A stretch of 64,000 nt of DNA from Ignavibacteria bacterium UBA7675. Lineage in GTDB: Bacteria; Bacteroidota; Ignavibacteria; Kapaibacteriales; UB7675. Below the pieces are notes generated by a model. That model saw nothing but the letters and a program-made list of their open reading frames with translations. It had not been told where the DNA came from and did no database searches. Location: NCBI GenBank assembly GCA_002483085.1, contig DLHF01000078.1, positions 54,507-118,506 of the forward strand, written 5' to 3'. Below, in pieces: positions 1 through 8,597 of this stretch (position 1 is the stretch's first letter; each line of letters opens with the position of its first letter). The position numbers and the translations under genes were made by a program.

Positions 1-2
1 GC

Positions 3-488
3 AAAATCACTCTGTCCAATGTGCAAATTGGCTACCAAGACCACATGTATTGCTATGAAGACTGCATCGAGGAAATGTACCAGGAAGGCGCCGAGCTACT
101 TTCCATGTCGAGTTCTTTCTATCCTCAAAATGACACCTTATGGTCGACAAAGTGGGGCGAAGCGCCGCCTTTAATTTTCGACAGACAAACTCTCGCAGTA
201 AAGGCTGATGAAATCGTGTATCTTGGCGATGCACAAATCGACTGGTGCAGAATACCCTATGAACTCCATATCCCTCTGCACACCTCCATTGCAGTGGAAG
301 CCATGCCCGAACGAGGACATTTTAAAGTAGAGCTAAAGGGAGAGCAGCTCGCTGGTATATTAGAAGCCCCTATGATGGGAGGATCAGGTTCAGAATCATC
401 AGGTAGTTGTCTATGCGCATGCACCAGATACATGACCTCCTACGCATTCCTTCCCGAAACCACACTGACTATTGAATTTTGGTACTGA
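3..488 (+). CDS. Unknown protein, 5' end cut by window edge
   Basis: The reading frame is open from the first bases (K-I-T-L-S-N-V...) to the TGA at 486-488, so the true start lies upstream; a GTG at 21 is an internal alternative. About 161 residues are visible. I recognise no family. The visible part is acidic and strand-like, with a small-residue stretch GGSGSESSGS followed by a CLCAC cysteine cluster near the C-terminus. No membrane segment is seen. No function is proposed. Confidence 0.6.
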   Translation, partial: KITLSNVQIGYQDHMYCYEDCIEEMYQEGAELLSMSSSFYPQNDTLWSTKWGEAPPLIFDRQTLAVKADEIVYLGDAQIDWCRIPYELHIPLHTSIAVEAMPERGHFKVELKGEQLAGILEAPMMGGSGSESSGSCLCACTRYMTSYAFLPETTLTIEFWY

Positions 489-569
489 TCTGATCTCGTA
501 TTTTTTTCTTTGAAATACTGCTCTTCCCCGGTATTTTGAACAACCATTGTTTATACACGAGGTAGCACT

Positions 570-761
570 ATGCCCCAGCACAAGGAGCGCACAACCAACC
601 ATAAGCCTGCTGATAACACGACCAGCTTTCGGAGCACATCATCGGGTACGCTGTACAAAAGGCCGTCGGAAATTGTAAGGAACAGAGAAGTGCGTGCAAT
701 GATCGAAAAAGTAGAAAATGCGCGCAAGCACATAACAACCAACGACAGCACACCGCGATAG
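570..761 (+). CDS. Small hypothetical protein (63 aa)
   Basis: This short ORF starts at ATG 570 after ACGAGG about 9 nt upstream, a plausible ribosome site. The product is polar and basic with a Thr/Ser-rich N-terminal half and a predicted-looking helix (EIVRNREVRAMIEKVENARK). It has no signal peptide or membrane segment. It lies alone between two unknown genes and could be spurious, but the start context and helical C-terminal half favour a real small gene. Confidence 0.4.
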   Translation: MPQHKERTTNHKPADNTTSFRSTSSGTLYKRPSEIVRNREVRAMIEKVENARKHITTNDSTPR

Positions 762-807
762 AACAACAGCAATTCACAAACTGTACAGCACCACAGCCAC
801 AACACCT

Positions 808-1515
808 ATGCCTTTTAATCTGCTGCTCTTGCCGTTGCTGGGAGGGTATATCTTTGTAAGCAACTGCAACTACACAAAATTCCATTTGCTGCGCTACGAC
901 GGCAATCGCCTTCTGATACCGGGCACAGTAATAAGCGGCGCGGGCTGCCTTATCGCGTCGTCGGCCACTGTTGCTCTGCTAAAAATATACGCGCCCGGCA
1001 TAATCGCATGGTGGCACCACATCGCCGCCGCAGCCGATCTCCATTTCCCCTATCTCGGCACAACGCTTCTCTCTTTTGTGTATGGCGCAATGCTGTGGCT
1101 GCCCGCCAATGCCCTGTACCCGGAAAAGAAAGCGATAGTACGAGCTATCAGGCAGCACCGCGACCCACTCGAACTCATGCTCTACGACGCTTTTGCCAAC
1201 GATGCCCTGCTCTCGCTCTCGCTCAAAAACGGCAAAGTATATGTGGGATGGCTTGCCGCACTCCAAGCGCCCGGCAATTCCCAGAGAATTGCAGTTCTTC
1301 CTCTGATGAGTGGCTATCGAAAATCGGAGGACAAAACAGTGGTGATCTCTACGTACTACTCAGGCACATATGAGAAAATGCTATCGGCACGCGACAGCGG
1401 ATACTCGTTCCGCTCGATCGACGACTTCGCGATTGTCCTGCCAGTAGCCGAAATCCTTACCGTCAGTAAATTCGACCCCGGGTTTTTCTATTTGTCGCGG
1501 ACAGACGACGACTGA
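808..1515 (+). CDS. Hypothetical membrane protein (235 aa)
   Basis: ATG 808 begins a 235-residue protein with hydrophobic segments at about residues 1-18, 38-60 and 78-95, then a soluble C-terminal half of about 130 residues rich in beta-type sequence (KNGKVYVGWLAAL, followed by strand-turn-strand patterns). A small anchored protein with a cytosolic or periplasmic sensor-like domain is one reading, but I recognise no family. It sits 46 nt after the small ORF on the same strand. Confidence 0.6.
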   Translation: MPFNLLLLPLLGGYIFVSNCNYTKFHLLRYDGNRLLIPGTVISGAGCLIASSATVALLKIYAPGIIAWWHHIAAAADLHFPYLGTTLLSFVYGAMLWLPANALYPEKKAIVRAIRQHRDPLELMLYDAFANDALLSLSLKNGKVYVGWLAALQAPGNSQRIAVLPLMSGYRKSEDKTVVISTYYSGTYEKMLSARDSGYSFRSIDDFAIVLPVAEILTVSKFDPGFFYLSRTDDD

Positions 1516-1757
1516 AAGCGTGTGGTTTCCCCCATTGCAAAGCGTCCACGACATCCCATCCTGTACACAACACAGTACCGGATGCTGCCGCCGAGAATGT
1601 TCTGCCAGCCCTGCATTACCAGCTTTTAACAATTTCATAAAGATTTTGTAATTTGGCGCCATTCGTTTCCGCGCATGTTGGGCAAACACGGTATGAACCA
1701 TCCTACCGGCGTTTCCGACTGGTCATTGCACACAGCCATTTTCAATTGCCCCTGTCC

Positions 1758-3638
1758 ATGAACTACCGCTCTGTGTTGTCGTTTCTGCGTTCTGCTATGC
1801 CCTTGTGGTGCACATTCGCCCTCTTCCAGTTTGTAGATGCAGTGGTGTATCCGCTGTTGCACACGCCTGTAAAATATTTCCAACCGGGCATCTATCTTAC
1901 AAGCTGCCTCATGAACCTCGTATTTATCGCTTGGTTCTGGGCTCTGTACGCCGTTCTGCCGCACCGAGGGCGAAAGATTGCCGCAGTTGTCATAAGCCTT
2001 CTACTTACACTGCTTATCGTAACGAATGCCCTTGTGTATCACTACATGGGCGAATACCTATCGGTGTCGATGTTGTCGTTTGTCCACGCCGATTCCGACT
2101 ATCTTGCCAGCTTCACAAAAGACTACTTGCTGAACTTCAATATGCTGTGGTTTGTGGCAATTTTTTGCCTGCTGCTTGCTCTGTGGTTTCCGCGTGCAGC
2201 TACTCCGCGCACAAAGCGCCGCACGGTTGTGTTTATGGCAGGTGCACTGCTGCTACCGTTGCTGTATCTCATACCGCTGAACCAAGTAAACCTATACGGC
2301 AGGCAGGCAATTCTGACCTCAACTGCATCTACAGGCTTGGCCATACGCGACTACTTGCGCTTTGTGGATTCGCCCGAACGGCTGAGCGCTTCGCCGCACA
2401 TGGCAGTGCACTCTTCCGAACGCACGAACAACCGCGATTTTAATATCGTACTCATTGTGAACGAATCGTGGGGAAAACACGGGCTGCCATTCTATGGCTC
2501 GCGCGATACTATCATGCCTTTCCTCTCGCAATGGGTGGCCAAGAGCAGCAATCGCTTTTTTGTCTTCGAGCGCGCCTATACCAACTCCGGTGCTACCAAT
2601 GTAAGCGTGCCCTCGCTGATGACAGGTGTTGGCCCCGAAGAACACGCAAAGAAACTGCATACGATGCCCTTTGTGTGGGACTGGGCGCGAGCGGCTGGTA
2701 TGTCGACCCTGTTTGTATCGGCACAGCGCTATACGTGGGCCCATTTCGACCGGTTCTTCTTTTCGCCGGGACCGGATGTGCGTATTACTGCCGACAACAT
2801 GGATATGCCCGCAGTTAATAATACCGGCGTAGACGAGCTGTACGCTTCCGACCAGTTCTGCAAAGCACTCGACAATCTGCCAAAGGAAAAACGCTTTTTT
2901 GCAGTGTACAATTCTAATGCTATGCACATGCCATTCCAGCAGTCGAGCAATTTTATCACCGAACAGCCCCCCTTCTCCCAGCCGTATTACAAGGCCGCCT
3001 GGCTGTTAGATAAAAGCTTTCGCAGGATATACGAAACGCTGCAAAAGAATGGCGAGCTCTCGCGCACTCTTATTATCTTTACCGCCGACCACAGCGAATA
3101 CCTTACCTCCGATTGCCACGACTGTACGCCGCGTATCACGGCGTTCAATAAAACAATTATGAATATCCCGTTTCTTGCATTTATCCCCGAATCTTGGCCC
3201 GCAGCGCGCCCCGCCGCCGTAGCAGCCCTTCGCGCCAACTGCTCGCGCCCGGTGGCAAATCTCGATATAGCACCTACAGTTGTTGATGTTCTCGGCCTGG
3301 CAACGCACGAGGAAAACCGCTCTACTGCAATGGAACTCAAGGGCTCTGCTCTTACAACGCCTATGCCGCTGGGCCGCATGATTGTCTCGCTGAATACCAA
3401 CGACATCCGGCACTGGGATCAAGAAGGTTTCAGTATATACGGCGACAGCTTCCACTTCTCCTTTTCTGGCATCACCGGCAGCGAATACTTCGACCTCGTT
3501 TCCGACCCCGCCGAGCTGGTCAATACATGGAATAGCTTGCCCGAGAACCGCCGAAAGCAAGTGCTCCAGCAGATCAACAGCATACCGCATCTCAAACGCA
3601 TCTATAGCCGCTTTGTGGCAGCAACAGCAGGGCGATAA
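1758..3638 (+). CDS. Membrane sulfatase-fold transferase (LTA synthase / phosphoethanolamine transferase-like)
   Basis: ATG 1758 gives 626 residues; an upstream in-frame TTG adds a 35-residue extension without signal-like features and is rejected. About five membrane helices fill residues 1-190. The extracytoplasmic alkaline-phosphatase-superfamily domain begins at NIVLIVNESW (about 228-237). The candidate nucleophile is T280 in GATNVSVPSL, and the metal-binding TADH motif is at about 442-445. This layout is that of enzymes which move phosphoethanolamine or glycerophosphate onto lipids or glycans (EptA/CptA/LtaS group). The exact donor and acceptor cannot be read from sequence. Modification of lipid A or of an exopolysaccharide is the likely role in a Gram-negative cell. 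Confidence 0.8.
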   Translation: MNYRSVLSFLRSAMPLWCTFALFQFVDAVVYPLLHTPVKYFQPGIYLTSCLMNLVFIAWFWALYAVLPHRGRKIAAVVISLLLTLLIVTNALVYHYMGEYLSVSMLSFVHADSDYLASFTKDYLLNFNMLWFVAIFCLLLALWFPRAATPRTKRRTVVFMAGALLLPLLYLIPLNQVNLYGRQAILTSTASTGLAIRDYLRFVDSPERLSASPHMAVHSSERTNNRDFNIVLIVNESWGKHGLPFYGSRDTIMPFLSQWVAKSSNRFFVFERAYTNSGATNVSVPSLMTGVGPEEHAKKLHTMPFVWDWARAAGMSTLFVSAQRYTWAHFDRFFFSPGPDVRITADNMDMPAVNNTGVDELYASDQFCKALDNLPKEKRFFAVYNSNAMHMPFQQSSNFITEQPPFSQPYYKAAWLLDKSFRRIYETLQKNGELSRTLIIFTADHSEYLTSDCHDCTPRITAFNKTIMNIPFLAFIPESWPAARPAAVAALRANCSRPVANLDIAPTVVDVLGLATHEENRSTAMELKGSALTTPMPLGRMIVSLNTNDIRHWDQEGFSIYGDSFHFSFSGITGSEYFDLVSDPAELVNTWNSLPENRRKQVLQQINSIPHLKRIYSRFVAATAGR

Positions 3639-3699
3639 CTGGGCACTTTTTCCGCTATCGTGCATACATAGCGCGTGCAATCCGGCAATACAGTGGCCT

Positions 3700-3765
3700 A
3701 CTGTCTTCGGCCTCGTGTTCTGTCTTTGCACCGCGCTGCACCGCCGCCGCGTGTTGCCCGCCCGC
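3700..3765 (+). repeat. Dispersed repeat, copy A (solo alpha module)
   Basis: The intergenic stretch contains the alpha core GCACCGCGCTGCAC at 3728-3741, preceded by GTCTTCGGCC-type sequence and followed by CCGCCGCCGCGTG. The same block recurs at eight other intergenic sites in the window. No beta or gamma module is seen here. The 272-base gap between genes (3639-3910) holds nothing else that I can support; a 95-codon ORF across it is a repeat artefact. Confidence 0.7.
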
Positions 3766-3910
3766 CAACCGCGCATTGCTGCCATACGTTTGCCTTTACA
3801 CCGTTGCTGCGGTATCATCAGGGCGATTAAACCTTTCCTGCCTACTCTACCTCTAACCGCACGTGCTACACGACGCATGACAATTTTTACAATAGTTTAG
3901 GGTTATCCAT

Positions 3911-4933
3911 ATGCAAAGAATCAGAACACTCATAGTTTTTGCCGTAATGATGGCGCTCGCAATTCCCGCGTTTGCCCATAAAGATCACGACCAAAAGCGT
4001 GGAAAAAAGCACGGAAAGAAGGATGGCAATGAGCAGGTAAATATCTCGCCCGAACTGGCGGCTTCGCTCAAGGAAATGCGCGCTTCCCAACGGCAATGGG
4101 CGCAGGACAATATGGTGCCAACGCTGCTTGTGTGGAAACAGCAGTTCGACAACAATATTGAGCCCGCCGATCTCGCTACGCTCAATGGCTTGCGCTCCAA
4201 AGCAGCAGAATTCCGCAAGCAAAGACAAACGCTCATGGCAAAAGCTATGGGAGCACGTGCAATCGGCGACAAGGAAACGGCTAAGCAGTACAAAGATGCT
4301 CTGCGCGATCTCCGCGACGACCAGCACGACATCATGGACGAGCTCCGCCCTTTGATTACTAAATACAGCGATATCCTTGTTGCTATGCACGAAGAAGCTC
4401 GGCCTACCCTCCAATCGTGGCGCGAAACTCGTACCCAACGCTGGGCAGACTGGTGTAAAACAGCTTCTTCGACAGCCAGCACCGACAACGATAAACAGTT
4501 TATCAGCCGGATTGAAGACCGCACACAGCACGGACACGAGCACGGCGGCAAACGCGAACATGGCAAACACGCAGTTGTGCGCTTCCTCTTGTGGGATGGC
4601 GTGAGCAATCCTGAAGACGAGCACGAGGCCGAAGGCCAAGCTTTCAACAAACCCGGCGAATCCCCATCCACAAGCCTAGGTCTGCAAAAAGCTTTTCCCA
4701 ACCCCGCTGATGCACAGGCCAGCGTCGTGTTTACCACGCCCGCAGCCTCGGCTGTCACCATTACGCTGTACGATGCAGCCGGAAATGTCGTGTCGGTGCC
4801 CGTGCACAGCACTTTTGCCGAAGGCCAACACACAGTAGACATTCCCACGCAGTCGCTTCCGTCCGGCAGCTACCGCTACTCGGTAGAAGTAAATGGAACA
4901 ACACAGACCGGGACGCTACAAGTAGTCCACTGA
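3911..4933 (+). CDS. Secreted helical protein with T9SS type A sorting domain
   Basis: The 340-residue product starts with a signal peptide ending near AFAH (about 22). Residues 25-45 are Lys/His-rich. Residues 46-175 are long amphipathic helices rich in charged residues and Gln, resembling periplasmic Spy/CpxP-type helical proteins, but without a clear LTxxQ signature. A His/Glu-rich stretch (about 205-235) may bind metal. Residues 255-340 form a T9SS C-terminal domain, with the typical opening LQKAFPNPAD, a central ITLYDAAGNVV strand pair, and an ending of the SGSYRYSVEVNG type. It would be exported by Sec, sent through T9SS and released or surface-anchored. A strong terminator follows 30 nt after the stop. 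Confidence 0.8.
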   Translation: MQRIRTLIVFAVMMALAIPAFAHKDHDQKRGKKHGKKDGNEQVNISPELAASLKEMRASQRQWAQDNMVPTLLVWKQQFDNNIEPADLATLNGLRSKAAEFRKQRQTLMAKAMGARAIGDKETAKQYKDALRDLRDDQHDIMDELRPLITKYSDILVAMHEEARPTLQSWRETRTQRWADWCKTASSTASTDNDKQFISRIEDRTQHGHEHGGKREHGKHAVVRFLLWDGVSNPEDEHEAEGQAFNKPGESPSTSLGLQKAFPNPADAQASVVFTTPAASAVTITLYDAAGNVVSVPVHSTFAEGQHTVDIPTQSLPSGSYRYSVEVNGTTQTGTLQVVH

Positions 4934-4962
4934 GGCAAATACGAGAACGCGTAGCAATAATA

Positions 4963-4996
4963 CAGAGACCGGATAATGTCCGGTCTCTGTTTTTTA
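4963..4996 (+). terminator. Rho-independent terminator after the T9SS helical protein
   Basis: The arms CAGAGACCGGA (4963-4973) and TCCGGTCTCTG (4979-4989) form a perfect 11-bp stem with a 5-nt loop, followed directly by a run of seven T. Confidence 0.92.
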
Positions 4997-5222
4997 AAGA
5001 AAAATACAGCTCTGCAACAGAACATTTGCGGCGTCTGTAGTTCTTTGTGCATTTTTGTGGCCGCTATGAGCGCAGGCTGCAAAAAACAATTGCTGTTGTT
5101 CTGCACAGCGGCCCGCCTGCAACTCTTTTGGTGCTTGTGTGGTTTGAAAAGCATTCGCAATATCAAGTCTCCGCTGGATACGTACATGTACCATCGCGGA
5201 ATATTTTGAGGAGTAATTGTAT

Positions 5223-6074
5223 ATGACGACAACAGTATCTTCCACCCGAAGCTTTATCCGCCGCTGGCGTAGTGTTGTGGCTATGCTGGCGCTTTCGGTG
5301 CTGATGATCCACTGCTCGGACGATGGTATATCGTCGTTCAACCTGTTTACCGACCAAGACGATGTAAAGCTCGGCAAGGAAGTCGACCAGGAAATTCGCA
5401 ACAATCCACAAGAGTACCCGATTCTGGGCCGCTCGGATGTAAAAGCATTCGTGAAAAACGTTGGCGACCAAGTGCTGAATTCCGACGAGGTGAAAAAGCG
5501 CGGTGTGTACGCCTATGAATACGAGATTATCAACGACGACAACACTGTCAACGCCTTCTGTACACCGGGTGGTTATATCTATGTGTACACGGGCCTTCTG
5601 AAATTCGTAGACAACGAAGCAACGCTCGCTGGCGTATTAGCGCACGAAATTGCCCACGCAGAGCGGCGCCACGCTACCCAGCGCATGACCAAAGCATACG
5701 GTGTGCAAGTGCTTCTCAGCTTGGCACTCGGCGAAAATCCGTCGATTATTGAGCAAATGGTAGCAGAGATTGGCAGCAGCCTCGGCATGCTGGCCAACAG
5801 CCGCAGCGACGAAAGCGAAGCCGATGAATACTCTTTCAAATATTTGCAGGACACACAGTACTACCCCGGTGCTATCAAGTATTTCTTTGAGAAAATTGTG
5901 GCTCAGCAAGGCAGCTCCAGTGATATCCTCACCGATCTGCTCTCTACGCACCCCAATCCGGGCGAGCGCATCGCCGATGTAGATGCCATGCTTCAGGAAA
6001 ATAATACGCCTGCGCCCACAGAGGGCACCATTTTTACAACGCGCTATAAAAACTTCCAGGCAACGCTGCCATAA
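5223..6074 (+). CDS. M48-family zinc metallopeptidase, probable lipoprotein
   Basis: ATG 5223 is chosen because GAGGAG (5208-5213) lies 9 nt upstream; an in-frame TTG at 5217 is too close to it. The protein has 283 residues. An N-terminal hydrophobic segment ends in VLMIHC (about 26-31), a lipobox-like site with an atypical His at -1. The catalytic motif HEIAH is at 141-145 and the downstream ligand region ESEAD at 197-201, the M48 pattern shared with BepA/LoiP-type periplasmic proteases. These degrade or help assemble outer-membrane proteins. It is a single-gene unit followed by a terminator. Confidence 0.87.
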   Translation: MTTTVSSTRSFIRRWRSVVAMLALSVLMIHCSDDGISSFNLFTDQDDVKLGKEVDQEIRNNPQEYPILGRSDVKAFVKNVGDQVLNSDEVKKRGVYAYEYEIINDDNTVNAFCTPGGYIYVYTGLLKFVDNEATLAGVLAHEIAHAERRHATQRMTKAYGVQVLLSLALGENPSIIEQMVAEIGSSLGMLANSRSDESEADEYSFKYLQDTQYYPGAIKYFFEKIVAQQGSSSDILTDLLSTHPNPGERIADVDAMLQENNTPAPTEGTIFTTRYKNFQATLP

Positions 6075-6095
6075 AAGCGCGTCGCATGCAACAAA

Positions 6096-6131
6096 AACAC
6101 CCGGTAGCTCTCCGCTATCGGGTGTTCTTTT
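6096..6131. terminator. Bidirectional terminator between convergent genes
   Basis: AACACCCGGTAG (6096-6107) pairs with CTATCGGGTGTT (6115-6126) with one G-T pair. CTTTT follows on the plus strand, and TTTTGTTG follows the stem on the minus strand. It can serve both the M48 gene and the minus-strand FnIII cassette, although the latter ends about 320 nt away. Confidence 0.75.
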
Positions 6132-6137
6132 ATGGAG

Positions 6138-6400
6138 AAACTGTGCACAGGCGTCGCTGGCCGGAGCCGCCCTGATGGTCGGCTCTACCGGGCGTCGCTG
6201 TCGCCGGTCGTACAAGCCGCCTTACAAGGCGGCTTTACCGTCTTGTGGTGGCCCGAAAGACAGCCGCCAGTTTGGAACACGACGCGCCAACAAAAGCGAT
6301 GAAGGCCGCACACCACGCGGCGGCAGTGCTGCGCGGTGCAAAGACCAAACGCGAGGGCGGAGACGACTCGGCGAGCCGTCTCCACACAACGACCACAATA
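6138..6400 (+). repeat. Dispersed repeat, copy B (beta ... alpha composite)
   Basis: This is a composite copy. The beta module (6141-6212) has GGAGCCGCCCTGATGG followed by GTCGCTGTCGCCGGTCG. An inverted alpha module has CCACGCGGCGG (6313-6323) and GTGCTGCGCGGTGCA (6326-6340). The centre (6213-6312) is unique apart from a perfect palindrome at 6214-6235. The 371-base gap between genes is almost filled by this element and the terminator before it. Confidence 0.8.
6214..6235. repeat. Perfect 10-bp inverted repeat inside repeat copy B
   Basis: AAGCCGCCTT (6214-6223) and AAGGCGGCTT (6226-6235) are exact reverse complements with a 2-nt spacer. This can form a cruciform or a tight RNA stem, and its GCCGCC core echoes the hairpin core of the adjacent beta module. 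Confidence 0.85.
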
Positions 6401-6445
6401 CCGTTTCCCAGAGACGGCACTGCGAAAATCTTCTCGTTGCAGTTG

Positions 6446-8590
6446 TCACCTATAGCGTATCGCTTCGGTCTGGATCATCGGGGATTCTCCGCCGTCGTCT
6501 GTTACCACCTTTAGTGCGTAACGATAGGTTGCACCGGCGCTTACATCAGTGTCGGCAAACTCGCGTACCTGCGCGGGAATCGACTGCATAAGCATGTAGC
6601 TGTCGTCGCCGCCGGACTTGTACACGTAAAAGCTACAGTCCTTCCCCGCTCCGTAGTTCCACTTTAGGATAATCCGGTGGTTGAGCGTATCAACTTCGTA
6701 GGCAATGCGCTCTACCGCCGGGCGCACACCGCTGTCGTACACACGAGCACTTACCACATTTGACTTCGGCGATACTAATCCATCGTCGTCGCGCGCTTCC
6801 ACTGCATATTCGTACATCACGGCTACTTCGGCTGTGCTATCGGTATAGCTGGCAGAGCGGTCTTTATAGTTCACCAGGCTTTTCCACTCGCCCTCGCCCA
6901 TTCGGCGCCTGTACAGCGTATGCTCCACAGCGTCGGACGTTGGGCTATTGTGCCAATGCAGATGCACTGCTCCTTCGTCCACAGTGACATCGGTAATAAG
7001 CGGAGCAGTAGGCGGCACCACATCGGGCTTTTTCAGCACCAGTGTTGCAGTAAATGGCGAGTGGTTAAAATTGTAATCCAACGCCGTGATTTTGTAGTAG
7101 ATTTCTTCGCTCAGCGTCTGGAGCGTAAGCGTATCGGTAAAGACTGTATCCATAGTAATATCGGTAGTGAGCTGCATATACTCGTGGTCGTCCTGATTGG
7201 CAAAAAACACGCGATAGCCTTTCAGATCCTTTTCTGTATTTGCATTCCATGTAAGCGTCACGACGCCATTGGAGTCGATACGCCCTACTAATCCTGTGGG
7301 CACAGCCGGGGGAATTGAGTCGGGAAAAATACCGAGCACAGGCACCGATGCACGCGCATTGCCCGCTGTATCGAACGCTGTCACCGTGTAGTAGTGCTGC
7401 GGCAGATCGCGGACATTGGTATCTACAAAGCTGCGAGCTGTAGCTGGGAGCATGGCCGAGACAGGCTCGAACGGGCCTTCGGGATCCATACTTTTAGCCA
7501 CTGTAAAGCCCTTCAGATCGGAATCGGGTTCGCCATTCAATCGCCATTTCAGGCGAATCGACACACCATCGACGATATCGTATTTTTCCGGCAGAACGGC
7601 TTTGGGTGCAGTGCGGTCGCGTCCCATTGCAACAACTACTGTACCGGCTGGCGATACTTCTCCAAATGCGTTGAGGCCACGCACACGATACTGCACCGGA
7701 CGGTAATTCTCTACGAGCTGGATGCTGTATTCCACAGTGTCCAGCGCTACAACATCATCGTTGGCATTAATAGCTGGTACAAAAGGTATAGCATTGTGCT
7801 TCGTAAACGTAGCGCCTCCGTCGAAGGACTGCTCGATAATATACCCAGTGAACGGCACGGCGTGTTCGTAGCGCAGCCATTTCAGCACAACGAGAAGTTC
7901 GCCTTCAGCAGCCATAAGCGTGTGTACATCGGGAACGGGATCGGCAGCAGCTACCGTAGCAAGGGCAAAGGCGGTATCGACTTCGGCATCGCTGTGCTGT
8001 GTAGCCGGAAACACGCGGTACAGATAGGTCTGGCCGCGTTCTGCTGTTTTATCAGCAAAGCGCAGCGCAAGGCCGTCGGCAATACGCGGGTCGATATCGG
8101 CGAGCATGAGCGCAAAGCCGTGCATATTGTTTTGCTGCACATACATCTGGTAAATGCTGCCAAACGGATCGTCGGTTGTCACGATGGGCTTGCCATACCA
8201 CGCTTGTACTGCCGCCGCTGCCAGAGTGTCCTTTGCAGCAAACCGCGCTTTCCACTCAGCAATCGGAAGCGGCTTGAGCGGTGCCGTTGTAAGGCGAGTC
8301 CACACAGGAGCAGTGCCCTTTTGCACAGGGCTGCGCTCGACAATATAGCCAGCCGTTCCCGCTACTTTCCATGTTACATGGTCGGTCGTTCCCCAGCGCA
8401 GCACGACTGAATCGGCATAGCCACGGACTGCCAGCCGGAGATTGGGCCGGAGCTCTGCGGTTGTATCGCGGCGCCCACCTTCCAGATAATTAGGCACCGA
8501 CTGCACAGCATCGGATGTCGGGGAATCGCTCTGCCCTACGGCAACAACAGGCAAAAGCAGGAGCGCGAGGAGCACATATATATTTTTCAT
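6446..8590 (-). CDS. Secreted multi-domain fibronectin type III protein
   Basis: ATG 8590 starts the signal peptide MKNIYVLLALLLLPVVAVGQ; an upstream extension to 8644 lies in the preceding gene and is rejected. The 714 residues contain about five fibronectin III-like domains from residue 220 onward, seen as recurring PP.VP.GL, L.W....D...Y.VYR and Y.V.A.D..GN patterns. The N-terminal 200 residues are an unassigned beta-rich region. No T9SS sorting domain is present: the C-terminus ends in a FnIII strand (EAIRYR). It begins 7 nt after the giant gene upstream and is the last gene of the cassette, so it probably works with that giant protein at the cell surface. Confidence 0.8.
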   Translation of the reverse strand: MKNIYVLLALLLLPVVAVGQSDSPTSDAVQSVPNYLEGGRRDTTAELRPNLRLAVRGYADSVVLRWGTTDHVTWKVAGTAGYIVERSPVQKGTAPVWTRLTTAPLKPLPIAEWKARFAAKDTLAAAAVQAWYGKPIVTTDDPFGSIYQMYVQQNNMHGFALMLADIDPRIADGLALRFADKTAERGQTYLYRVFPATQHSDAEVDTAFALATVAAADPVPDVHTLMAAEGELLVVLKWLRYEHAVPFTGYIIEQSFDGGATFTKHNAIPFVPAINANDDVVALDTVEYSIQLVENYRPVQYRVRGLNAFGEVSPAGTVVVAMGRDRTAPKAVLPEKYDIVDGVSIRLKWRLNGEPDSDLKGFTVAKSMDPEGPFEPVSAMLPATARSFVDTNVRDLPQHYYTVTAFDTAGNARASVPVLGIFPDSIPPAVPTGLVGRIDSNGVVTLTWNANTEKDLKGYRVFFANQDDHEYMQLTTDITMDTVFTDTLTLQTLSEEIYYKITALDYNFNHSPFTATLVLKKPDVVPPTAPLITDVTVDEGAVHLHWHNSPTSDAVEHTLYRRRMGEGEWKSLVNYKDRSASYTDSTAEVAVMYEYAVEARDDDGLVSPKSNVVSARVYDSGVRPAVERIAYEVDTLNHRIILKWNYGAGKDCSFYVYKSGGDDSYMLMQSIPAQVREFADTDVSAGATYRYALKVVTDDGGESPMIQTEAIRYR

Positions 8591-8597
8591 AGCAGCA

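Noticed and set aside
3613..3900. A 95-codon ORF and other short ORFs encoding peptides like SLHRAA-PPRG or CTALHRRRV (also at 6185-6449, 26362-26823, 36487-36750, 44232-44444 and 61894-62124)
   Set aside because: These recurring peptides are translations of the alpha module of the dispersed repeat, not conserved proteins.
7394..8410. A 338-codon plus-strand ORF opposite the FnIII gene
   Set aside because: It shows no recognisable domain; the minus frame has repeated FnIII patterns and a signal peptide.
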